From Gordonia sp. (in: high G+C Gram-positive bacteria) (lineage in GTDB: Bacteria > Actinomycetota > Actinomycetes > Mycobacteriales > Mycobacteriaceae), in contig JASLJL010000418.1 in assembly GCA_030152405.1 (NCBI GenBank), positions 1-5,398 on the forward strand: a stretch of DNA of 5,398 nucleotides, written 5' to 3'. Positions 1 to 4,544 of the stretch are shown here, one piece after another (the stretch's first letter is position 1; each line of letters opens with the position of its first letter). A program made the translations under genes and the position numbers. The notes under the pieces are model-generated. The model ran no database searches. It was not told where the DNA came from and was given only the letters and a program-made list of their open reading frames with translations.

Positions 1-93
1 GTCACGTGCGCCGTGCCCCGCCGAGACACGGTGATCTGCTCCAGCATCAACCACGCCTTCGCGCTGACCCCGTCCAGACACCGGTTCTACTAG
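1..93 (+). CDS. 3' end of an unidentified protein-coding gene (last 30 codons)
   Basis: Frame 1 is open from the window edge to a TAG at 91-93. It encodes 30 residues ending in SRHRFY. Of the 30 sense codons, 28 end in G or C, the coding signature of the confident genes here, whereas frame 2 stops early. The gene converges on the thiolase, with 5 bases between the two stop codons and no room for a terminator, so the 3' ends of the two transcripts probably overlap. The tail is short, polar and without a recognisable motif. I do not recognise the family, so no function is assigned. The longer reading in frame 3 (6-245) runs into the thiolase and looks like a shadow. Confidence 0.55.
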   Translation, partial: VTCAVPRRDTVICSSINHAFALTPSRHRFY

Positions 94-98
94 AGCCG

Positions 99-1307
99 TC
101 AAATCCGTTCGAACACCGCCGCGAGGCCCTGTCCTCCTCCGATGCACATCGTCTCCAGCGCGTAGCGGCCCTGTCGGCGATCGAGTTCGCGCAGCATCGT
201 CGCGAGGATCCGGACGCCCGTCGCACCGACCGGGTGCCCGAGTGAGATGCCCGACCCGTTGACGTTCACACGGTCGAAGTCGGCCTCGCCCAGCCCGAGG
301 GCGGCTGTGCACGCGAGGACCTGAGCCGCGAACGCCTCGTTCAGCTCGATCAGATCGAGGTCCGCGAGCGACAGTCCCGCCCGCTCCAACGCGAGGTTCG
401 TCGACGGCACCGGTCCGATGCCCATGTGCGCCGGTTCCACTCCAGCCACCGCCCACGACACCAGCCGGGCCAGCGGCCGCAGCCCCAGCCGCTCGGCCTC
501 CTCGCGCGACGCCACGATGCACACCGCTGCGCCGTCGTTCTGCCCGCTGGCGTTTCCCGCGGTCACCGTCGACGCCGGGTCGGATCTCAGACGCACCGGC
601 CGCAACGACGCGAGGGCGTCAGCGGAGATGTCCGGACGCGGATGCTCGTCGACCCGGTGGACCACATCGCCCTTCCGGCCGGTGACCGTGACCGGGACGA
701 TCTCGTCGTCGAAGAGCCCGGCACGCTGGGCGGCGACCGCACGACGATGCGAGGTCAACGCCAGGTCGTCCTGTGCCTGCCTGCTGATCGAGTACTCGGC
801 GCGCAGGTTCTCGGCGGTCTCGAGCATCCCGCCGGGCACCGGATGCAGCCGTCCGCCGGCCGTGACCCGCCCGCGGGCGATGCGATCGGCGAGGGTCGTG
901 TCCGCACCGCGCAGACCGAACCGCAACCCGAGCGCGTAGTGCTCGGCCTGGCTCATGCTGTCCGCGCCGCCGGCCAGCACCAACTCGGCGACGCCGGTCT
1001 GCACACGCATCGCCGCGTCGAGGACGGCCTGCAGCCCCGAGCCGCACCTGCGATCGATCTGCATGCCCGGCACTGCGACGTCGAGGCCCGCGTCGAGCGC
1101 GGCCACCCGACCGATCGCGGGAGCCTCCCCGTTGGGATAGCACTGGCCGAAGATCACGTCGTCGACATCGGAACTCGTGACGCCGGTCCGCTCGACCAGC
1201 TCGCGGATCGCGGTCGACGCCAGGTCGGCCGCGGGGACGTCGGCGAAGATTCCGCCGTACCCGCCGACGGGCGTGCGGATCGGTTCACAGATCACGGCGT
1301 CGCGCAT
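99..1307 (-). CDS. Thiolase (acetyl-CoA C-acyltransferase/acetyltransferase), 402 aa
   Basis: Thiolases cleave 3-ketoacyl-CoA with CoA to release acetyl-CoA, the last step of beta-oxidation, or run the reverse Claisen condensation. All family landmarks are present: the nucleophilic cysteine C88 in DRRCGSGLQAV, the TAGNASGQNDGAA segment (about 249-261), NEAFA (323-327), H358 in GHPVGATG, and the second catalytic cysteine C388 in CIGGGQGLA. At 402 residues it has the full length of the family. The start gives the typical thiolase N-terminus MRDAVICEPIRTPVG and is preceded by a purine-rich GGGAGAAGGGA (1319-1329), about 12 bases from the ATG, which is a slightly long spacing. It diverges from the acyl-CoA dehydrogenase at 1385, so the pair probably serves one acyl-CoA degradation route in the cytosol. 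Substrate chain length cannot be read from the sequence. It could be labelled fadA-like, but that symbol is ambiguous in actinobacteria and is left blank. Confidence 0.95.
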   Translation of the reverse strand: MRDAVICEPIRTPVGGYGGIFADVPAADLASTAIRELVERTGVTSSDVDDVIFGQCYPNGEAPAIGRVAALDAGLDVAVPGMQIDRRCGSGLQAVLDAAMRVQTGVAELVLAGGADSMSQAEHYALGLRFGLRGADTTLADRIARGRVTAGGRLHPVPGGMLETAENLRAEYSISRQAQDDLALTSHRRAVAAQRAGLFDDEIVPVTVTGRKGDVVHRVDEHPRPDISADALASLRPVRLRSDPASTVTAGNASGQNDGAAVCIVASREEAERLGLRPLARLVSWAVAGVEPAHMGIGPVPSTNLALERAGLSLADLDLIELNEAFAAQVLACTAALGLGEADFDRVNVNGSGISLGHPVGATGVRILATMLRELDRRQGRYALETMCIGGGQGLAAVFERI

Positions 1308-1343
1308 GAATCACAGATTCCCTTCTCCCAACGTGGGTCCGAT

Positions 1344-1361
1344 CTCGACGATAGGTTCGAG
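1344..1361. promoter_or_regulatory. Overlapping divergent -10 elements inside an inverted repeat
   Basis: The 77-base gap between the thiolase and the dehydrogenase contains CTCGA (1344-1348) and TCGAG (1357-1361) as inverted arms around 8 bases. Inside lie a plus-strand -10-like TAGGTT (1352-1357) and a minus-strand -10-like TATCGT (1353-1348), which share the TA step at 1352-1353. Either would start transcription 20-35 bases before its gene, leaving room for the Shine-Dalgarno sites seen. No good -35 hexamer is visible for either. A second small inverted repeat, CCCA-ACG-TGGG, lies at 1327-1337. An operator role, for example for a TetR-type regulator, is inference. Confidence 0.35.
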
Positions 1362-1384
1362 GAGACGCCGCCAGGGAGGAATCC

Positions 1385-2569
1385 ATGAAGAAGCTCTGCG
1401 CCACAGCCGATCTCACCGACGAGCAGCGCGACATGGTCGCGACGGTCCGACGATTCGTCGACGACCGGATCCTGCCCGTCGCCACCCAGCTGGAGCACGA
1501 CGACGAGTATCCGACCCGGATCGTCGACGAGATGAAGGAGCTTGGCCTGTTCGGCCTGACGATCCCGGAGGAGTACGGCGGGATCGGCGAGTCCCTGCTG
1601 ACCTACGCGCTCGTCGTCGAGGAGATCTCCCGCGGATGGATGAGCGTCAGCGGCATCATCAACACGCACTTCATCGTCGCGTACCTGCTGCTGCAGCACG
1701 GGACCCCGGAGCAGAAGCAGAGGTACCTCCCGCGTCTCGCGACCGGCGAACTGACCGGCGCGTTCTCGATGTCCGAACCCGGACTCGGTTCCGACGTCGC
1801 CGCGATCACCACCTCGGCCACCCCGACCGGCGACGGCGACTATCTCATCGACGGCCAGAAGATGTGGCTGACGAACGGCGGGACGTCGAGCCTCGTCGCC
1901 GTCCTCGTGCGGACGCCGGAGGGCCGGGACCGCGCCCATCGCAACCTGACGACGTTCCTCGTCGAGAAGACGCCCGGCTTCGGCGAGGTGGCGCCCGGAC
2001 TTACGATCCCGGGGAAGATCGAGAAGATGGGCTACAAGGGTGTCGACACCACCGAGCTGCTGTTCGACGGCTACCGCATCGGCGCCGACGAGATCCTCGG
2101 CGGCGCTCCTGGCCGCGGCTTCTACCAGATGATGGACGGCGTGGAGGTCGGCCGCGTGAATGTCGCCGCCCGCGCCGTGGGCGTCGCGAACCGTGCGTTC
2201 GAGCTGGGGACTACGTACGCGCAACAGCGGGAGACCTTCGGCAAACCGATCGCCGAGCATCAGGCGGTGCTGTTCCGGATCGCGGAGATGGGAACGAAAG
2301 TCGAAGCGGCGCACCAGATGGTGGTGCGCGCGGCTCGAGTGAAGGACGCCGGCGAGCGGAACGACCTCGAGGCGGGCATGGCCAAGTATCTGGCCGCCGA
2401 GTACTGCCGCGACGTGGTCGAGGACAGCTTCCGCATCCACGGCGGCTACGGGTTCGCGAAGGAGTACGAGATCGAGCGTCTCTACCGGGAGGCGCCGATG
2501 CTCCTCATCGGCGAGGGCACCGCCGACATCCAACGGATGATCATCGGCAGGCGACTGCTGGAGGACTGA
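1385..2569 (+). CDS. Acyl-CoA dehydrogenase, 394 aa
   Basis: This is a flavin-dependent acyl-CoA dehydrogenase, oxidising acyl-CoA to trans-2-enoyl-CoA and passing electrons to electron-transfer flavoprotein. In order it shows an N-terminal helical domain (about 8-120), a beta domain with the family signature FSMSEPGLGSD (127-137) and WLTNGG (161-166), and a C-terminal helical domain with QRETFGKPI (281-289, FAD contact) and IHGGYGFAKEYEIERLYREA (351-370). E377 in LIGEGTADIQ occupies the position of the catalytic base in short- and medium-chain dehydrogenases. Length is normal. The start is fixed by a strong Shine-Dalgarno AGGGAGGA (1373-1380), 4 bases before the ATG. It diverges from a thiolase, so both probably act in one beta-oxidation-like route, and it ends at a bidirectional terminator. 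Substrate specificity (straight, branched or aromatic acyl chain) cannot be decided, so no fadE number is given. Confidence 0.95.
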   Translation: MKKLCATADLTDEQRDMVATVRRFVDDRILPVATQLEHDDEYPTRIVDEMKELGLFGLTIPEEYGGIGESLLTYALVVEEISRGWMSVSGIINTHFIVAYLLLQHGTPEQKQRYLPRLATGELTGAFSMSEPGLGSDVAAITTSATPTGDGDYLIDGQKMWLTNGGTSSLVAVLVRTPEGRDRAHRNLTTFLVEKTPGFGEVAPGLTIPGKIEKMGYKGVDTTELLFDGYRIGADEILGGAPGRGFYQMMDGVEVGRVNVAARAVGVANRAFELGTTYAQQRETFGKPIAEHQAVLFRIAEMGTKVEAAHQMVVRAARVKDAGERNDLEAGMAKYLAAEYCRDVVEDSFRIHGGYGFAKEYEIERLYREAPMLLIGEGTADIQRMIIGRRLLED

Positions 2570-2587
2570 CTCGCCCCCATGAACGAT

Positions 2588-2621
2588 GAAGGCCGGTCAC
2601 CCTCTCGGGCGACCGGCCTTC
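2588..2621. terminator. Bidirectional hairpin terminator between convergent genes
   Basis: GAAGGCCGGTC (2588-2598) and GACCGGCCTTC (2611-2621) are perfect 11-base inverted arms. Past one A/C mismatch, three further C-G pairs (2600-2602 with 2607-2609) close a TCTC loop. The hairpin lies 18 bases from the dehydrogenase stop and 18 bases from the rplI stop, so it can serve both transcripts. There is no long U tract on either side, which is common for hairpin terminators in high-GC actinobacteria. Confidence 0.85.
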
Positions 2622-2639
2622 CTCAGCTCAGAGCGGACG

Positions 2640-3089
2640 TCAGGAGACGACCGACAGGCTCAGCTTCGCTGCGACCTTCGGGTGCAGGTTCACGACGACC
2701 GGGTACGAACCCAGTGCCTTGATGTGCCCCTTCGGCAGCTCCACGTTGCGCTTGTCGACAGCCGGGCCGCCCGCGGTGCGGATGGCGCCTGCGACGTCGG
2801 CGGCGGAGACCGAGCCGAACAGCTTGCCCGAGTCGTGGGTCTTGACGGTCAGCGACACGTTGTCGAGACCCTCGAGAGCCTGCTTCAGCTCGTTGGCGTG
2901 GTCCAGGTCGCGCACAGCGCGCGCTTCCTGGGCACGACGGATGCCCTCGACCTGCTTCTCGGCGCCACGGGTGGCGACGATGGCGAAGTTGCGGGGCAGG
3001 AGGTAGTTGCGTGCGTAACCGTCACGGACCTCGACGAGATCGCCGGGCTCCCCGAGGTTCTCGACAGCGGCAGTCAGGATCAGCTTCAT
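2640..3089 (-). CDS. rplI: 50S ribosomal protein L9
   Basis: L9 binds 23S rRNA at the base of the L1 stalk and helps maintain reading frame. The 149-residue product has the usual two-domain plan: an N-terminal RNA-binding domain starting [17 protein letters not shown] with the signature [11 protein letters not shown] (23-33), a long charged connecting helix (about 41-75), and a C-terminal domain with SGKLFGSV (87-94), AGGP (106-109) and HIKALGSY (122-129). Position 34 is Asn where many L9 proteins have Gly after LLPR, a mild variation. The start is supported by GGGAAGGA (3098-3105), 8 bases from the ATG, lying in the 18-base gap after rpsR. It is the last gene of the rpsF-ssb-rpsR-rplI operon and is followed by a terminator. 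dnaB, often found just downstream in actinobacteria, is not there. Confidence 0.97.
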   Translation of the reverse strand: MKLILTAAVENLGEPGDLVEVRDGYARNYLLPRNFAIVATRGAEKQVEGIRRAQEARAVRDLDHANELKQALEGLDNVSLTVKTHDSGKLFGSVSAADVAGAIRTAGGPAVDKRNVELPKGHIKALGSYPVVVNLHPKVAAKLSLSVVS

Positions 3090-3107
3090 GTGTTCTGTCC
3101 TTCCCGA

Positions 3108-3365
3108 TCAGCGGCCGGTCGAGGTGAAGGGCAGAAGTGCCACCTCACGCGAGTTCTTGACGGCCACCGCGATGTCACGCTGGTGCTGAACGCAGTTGCC
3201 GGTGACGCGACGCGAACGGATCTTGCCGCGGTCCGACAGGAAGCGACGCAGCAGCGCCGTGTCCTTGTAGTCGATGTCGGTCTTCTTGTCTTTGCAGAAG
3301 GTGCAGGCCTTGGCCTTGGTGACCTTCTCTACGCGGGCCTTGCGGCCGCCTTTAGCTTTTGCCAT
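3108..3365 (-). CDS. rpsR: 30S ribosomal protein S18, zinc-binding (C+) type
   Basis: S18 pairs with S6 on the platform of the 30S subunit. The 85-residue product has the conserved core [18 protein letters not shown] (32-49), RSRRVTGNC (50-58) and [21 protein letters not shown] (60-80). It carries C21 and C24 (CTFC) plus C58 and H61, the zinc-ligand set of C+ S18 proteins. In mycobacteria the C+ copy lies in this operon, and a cysteine-free paralogue elsewhere is induced when zinc is short. A second copy outside this window is therefore possible, but that is inference. The start has a GGAG (3372-3375), 6 bases upstream. The 42-base gap from ssb holds a hairpin, and rplI follows after 18 bases. 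Confidence 0.97.
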   Translation of the reverse strand: MAKAKGGRKARVEKVTKAKACTFCKDKKTDIDYKDTALLRRFLSDRGKIRSRRVTGNCVQHQRDIAVAVKNSREVALLPFTSTGR

Positions 3366-3385
3366 GTGATGCTCCAGTTGAGTGC

Positions 3386-3407
3386 TTCCGGGCTGGCGGG
3401 CCCGGAA
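3386..3407 (-). promoter_or_regulatory. Intercistronic hairpin between ssb and rpsR
   Basis: On the minus strand an 8-base perfect stem, TTCCGGGC/GCCCGGAA, closes a 6-base CCGCCA loop. The stem starts at the base right after the ssb stop codon and ends 10 bases before the rpsR Shine-Dalgarno GGAG. No U tract follows, so a full terminator is unlikely. An mRNA-stability element or partial attenuator that sets S18/L9 output relative to SSB is more plausible. The structure is visible in the sequence; the role is inferred. Confidence 0.5.
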
Positions 3408-3986
3408 TCAGAAAGGTGGTTCGTCGTCCCCACCGGCGAAGCCGCCGCCGGCAGCAGGTGCGCTGCCCCACGGGTCTTCGGCCGGCTGGCTCGCTGCAGC
3501 GGGACGGCCGCCTCCGGAGTTGCCCCCGTAGCCGCCGCCGGAGTTTCCTCCGTAGCCTCCGCCGGAGTTGCCTCCGCCGAAGTTTCCACCGCCCGAGTTC
3601 CCTCCGCTGTATCCGCCGCCTCCGCGCTGGGTCTTGTTGACCTTGGCGGTGGCGTAGCGCAGCGAGGGACCGATCTCGTCCACTTCCAGCTCCACGACGG
3701 TGCGCTTCTCGCCCTCACGGGTTTCGTACGACCGCTGCTTCAGCTTGCCCTGCACGATGACGCGGGAGCCCTTGGTGAGCGACTCGGTCACGTTCTCCGC
3801 GGCGTCACGCCAGATGCTGCAGCGGAGGAACAGCGCTTCGCCGTCCTTCCACTCGTTCGTTTGACGATCGAACGTGCGCGGAGTGGATGCCACCGTGAAA
3901 TTGGCGACGGGTGCACCGGACGGCGTGAAACGCAGTTCCGGATCGGCCGTCAGATTACCGATGACAGTGATGACCGTGTCAGTCAT
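3408..3986 (-). CDS. ssb: Single-stranded DNA-binding protein
   Basis: SSB coats single-stranded DNA in replication, repair and recombination and recruits partner proteins through its C-terminal tip. Residues 1 to about 113 form the OB-fold domain: [28 protein letters not shown] (27-34), the aromatic-rich [21 protein letters not shown] (46-66), [16 protein letters not shown] (73-88) and a long beta segment before SLRYATAKV. Residues 122-160 are a Gly/Asn/Ser/Tyr linker with two exact GGGYGGNS repeats. The last residues, DDEPPF, are the acidic partner-binding tip. The 192-residue length is in the usual range for actinobacterial SSB. The start is supported by AGGGGAG (3991-3997), 4 bases before the ATG. 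It is the second gene of the operon, 138 bases after rpsF. That gap is long for an operon and holds a hairpin, a palindrome and a possible internal promoter. Confidence 0.97.
   Translation of the reverse strand: MTDTVITVIGNLTADPELRFTPSGAPVANFTVASTPRTFDRQTNEWKDGEALFLRCSIWRDAAENVTESLTKGSRVIVQGKLKQRSYETREGEKRTVVELEVDEIGPSLRYATAKVNKTQRGGGGYSGGNSGGGNFGGGNSGGGYGGNSGGGYGGNSGGGRPAAASQPAEDPWGSAPAAGGGFAGGDDEPPF
3507..3623 (-). repeat. Low-complexity glycine-rich repeat within ssb
   Basis: This stretch encodes SSB residues 122-160. Two adjacent 24-base units (3516-3539 and 3540-3563) match at 21 of 24 positions, and all three differences are synonymous. Both encode GGGYGGNS, which points to repeat expansion at the DNA level followed by silent drift. 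Upstream, looser units read [10 protein letters not shown] and [10 protein letters not shown]. The repeat forms the flexible linker between the OB fold and the acidic tip. Confidence 0.85.
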
Positions 3987-4048
3987 GGGACTCCCCTAAC
4001 GTCTGTGTGGACCGCCCGACGGGCGCTCTCCTCGTGATGTCTGACACC

Positions 4049-4078
4049 ACAGTAGAGGTCGCCGGCGACAATTGTCTC
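4049..4078 (-). promoter_or_regulatory. Possible internal promoter for ssb
   Basis: In the 138-base gap between rpsF and ssb the minus strand has GAGACA (4078-4073; last four bases match the TTGACA consensus), an 18-base spacer and TACTGT (4054-4049), which fits the TAnnnT pattern of actinobacterial -10 sites. The start would fall near 4042, giving a leader of about 56 bases. No LexA-type box (TCGAAC-N4-GTTCGA) is present, so SOS control is not indicated. Weak sequence evidence only. Confidence 0.3.
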
Positions 4079-4080
4079 CG
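4063..4080. promoter_or_regulatory. 18-base near-palindrome upstream of ssb
   Basis: CGGCGACAATTGTCTCCG is symmetric in 8 of 9 base pairs, with a perfect 10-base core GACAATTGTC (4067-4076). It overlaps the possible -35 of the internal ssb promoter, where a bound repressor would block RNA polymerase. As RNA it could also fold with an AAUU loop. A palindrome this good is expected by chance roughly once in 5-6 kb of random sequence, but at only about 1-2% in a gap of this length. Confidence 0.35.
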
Positions 4081-4086
4081 ACGAAT

Positions 4087-4112
4087 TCCACAGGTTCATG
4101 CAGGAATGTGGA
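4087..4112 (-). promoter_or_regulatory. Hairpin downstream of rpsF
   Basis: On the minus strand TCCACA (4112-4107) pairs with TGTGGA (4092-4087). Inside, TTC pairs with GAA around a CTGCAT loop, with a two-base CC bulge. It begins 12 bases after the rpsF stop codon. The stem is moderate and no U tract follows, so it is a weak attenuator or processing-site candidate that could separate rpsF expression from ssb. Confidence 0.35.
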
Positions 4113-4124
4113 CGCGCCCGGCGC

Positions 4125-4406
4125 TTACTTGCGCAGGACCTTGGTGCGCAGAACCGACTCGTTCAGCTTCAGCTGACGATCCAGTTCGTTGACCGTGTCC
4201 GGGGTCGCGTTGAGATCGATGACGGCGTAGATGCCCTCGTTGTTCTTCGCGATCTCGTAGGCAAGACGGCGCTTGCCCCAGATGTCGACGTTGTCCACAC
4301 TTCCGCCGTCCTTACGGACGACATTGAGGAACGTGTCCAGTGAAGGGGCGACGGTGCGCTCGTCCAGGCTCGGATCGAGAATGACCATCAGTTCGTAGTG
4401 ACGCAT
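4125..4406 (-). CDS. rpsF: 30S ribosomal protein S6
   Basis: S6 binds S18 and 16S rRNA on the 30S platform. The 93-residue product has the full S6 fold and signatures: the N-terminal strand [35 protein letters not shown] (34-52), [14 protein letters not shown] (54-67) and the C-terminal [19 protein letters not shown] (74-92). It lacks the acidic C-terminal tail that RimK glutamylates in enterobacteria. The start is fixed by an exceptionally strong Shine-Dalgarno at 4415-4424. It is the first gene of the operon, with ssb, rpsR and rplI downstream, and diverges from a membrane glycosyltransferase-like gene. The upstream leader is structured and could mediate feedback by S6 or S6:S18, which is inference from family knowledge. 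Confidence 0.97.
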   Translation of the reverse strand: MRHYELMVILDPSLDERTVAPSLDTFLNVVRKDGGSVDNVDIWGKRRLAYEIAKNNEGIYAVIDLNATPDTVNELDRQLKLNESVLRTKVLRK

Positions 4407-4414
4407 GAAACCTC

Positions 4415-4424
4415 ATCACCTCCT
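4415..4424 (-). promoter_or_regulatory. Perfect 10-base Shine-Dalgarno of rpsF
   Basis: The minus strand reads AGGAGGTGAT, complementary along all ten bases to the conserved 16S rRNA 3' end (ATCACCTCCT). The GGAGG core lies 12 bases before the ATG, slightly far, and a second GAGG (4414-4411) lies 4 bases before it. This is the strongest ribosome-binding site in the window. Confidence 0.85.
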
Positions 4425-4438
4425 ATGGGCTTAGTTCG

Positions 4439-4483
4439 GCCACGGACTGTCCGCGGCAGGAGGGTCGCCTGCGTCGGCAACCC
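4439..4483 (-). promoter_or_regulatory. Structured rpsF 5' leader with two hairpins and an SD-complementary element
   Basis: Read as minus-strand RNA, hairpin 1 pairs GGGUUGCC (4483-4476) with GGCGACCC (4469-4462): 8 pairs including one U-G, loop GACGCA. Hairpin 2 pairs GCCGCGG (4457-4451) with CCGUGGC (4445-4439): 7 pairs including one G-U, loop ACAGU. Between them CCUCCU (4463-4458) is an exact complement of the rpsF Shine-Dalgarno core AGGAGG (4424-4419). It overlaps hairpin 1 by two bases, so full hairpin 1 and Shine-Dalgarno masking compete. S6:S18 binding to a leader motif is known for rpsF operons in other bacteria. I cannot confirm that this leader matches that motif. Confidence 0.45.
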
Positions 4484-4487
4484 GTCC

Positions 4488-4493
4488 AGGCTA
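4488..4493 (-). promoter_or_regulatory. Candidate -10 for the rpsF-ssb-rpsR-rplI operon
   Basis: The minus strand has TAGCCT (4493-4488), a TAnnnT-type -10. Transcription would begin near 4481-4483 at GGG, leaving a leader of about 75 bases that contains the hairpins described. No convincing -35 hexamer is seen; TCGCTG sits at a 17-base spacing. Ribosomal operons are usually strongly expressed, so a missing -35 is a reason for caution. Confidence 0.3.
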
Positions 4494-4532
4494 CACGAGT
4501 GGCCCATGACCAGCGAAATCGTGCCAGTCCTC

Positions 4533-4538
4533 TAATCT
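4533..4538 (+). promoter_or_regulatory. -10 element of a probable leaderless transcript
   Basis: TAATCT at 4533-4538 fits the actinobacterial TAnnnT -10 pattern. Six bases (GTGCCC) separate it from the ATG at 4545, so the expected start of transcription is the A of the start codon. No Shine-Dalgarno sequence exists upstream. The first three bases of the hexamer are also an in-frame TAA, so the protein cannot start further upstream. No clear -35 is seen. Confidence 0.6.
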
Positions 4539-4544
4539 GTGCCC

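Noticed and set aside
6..245. 79-codon plus-strand frame at the window start
   Set aside because: It runs through the convergent stop region into the thiolase 3' end. Frame 1 (1-93) has much better third-position G/C.
426..1388. Plus-strand open frame opposite the thiolase
   Set aside because: It lies antisense to a complete thiolase with intact catalytic residues. Its composition is typical of high-GC antisense frames and no domain is visible.
1292..2533. 413-codon minus-strand frame opposite the dehydrogenase
   Set aside because: It is an antisense mirror of the dehydrogenase, with no recognisable motif and no ribosome site in a sensible place.
1177..2589. Long plus-strand open frame (470 codons) overlapping the thiolase 5' end and the dehydrogenase
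   Set aside because: It is an arginine-rich shadow frame of the dehydrogenase. The dehydrogenase frame has all family motifs and a strong ribosome site.
3507..3623. CRISPR-like or satellite repeat
   Set aside because: The periodicity is explained by codons for the Gly-rich SSB linker. There are no spacers, and the units are adjacent with synonymous drift.
3854..3874. CGTTCG-N9-CGAACG inverted repeat, considered as a LexA/SOS box
   Set aside because: The half-sites are in the reverse order and at the wrong spacing compared with TCGAAC-N4-GTTCGA, and it lies inside ssb coding sequence.
4013..4025. CGCCC-GAC-GGGCG hairpin in the ssb leader
   Set aside because: Only 5 base pairs with a 3-base loop, common by chance in GC-rich DNA, and it does not cover the ribosome site.
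2586..4037. 483-codon plus-strand frame opposite rplI, rpsR and ssb
   Set aside because: It crosses three certain genes and their gaps on the other strand, and its start lies inside the terminator region.
4539..4541. GTG as the start codon of the membrane protein gene
   Set aside because: It follows the -10 hexamer directly, leaving no room for a transcription start, and has no ribosome site. ATG at 4545 has the right spacing for a leaderless start.
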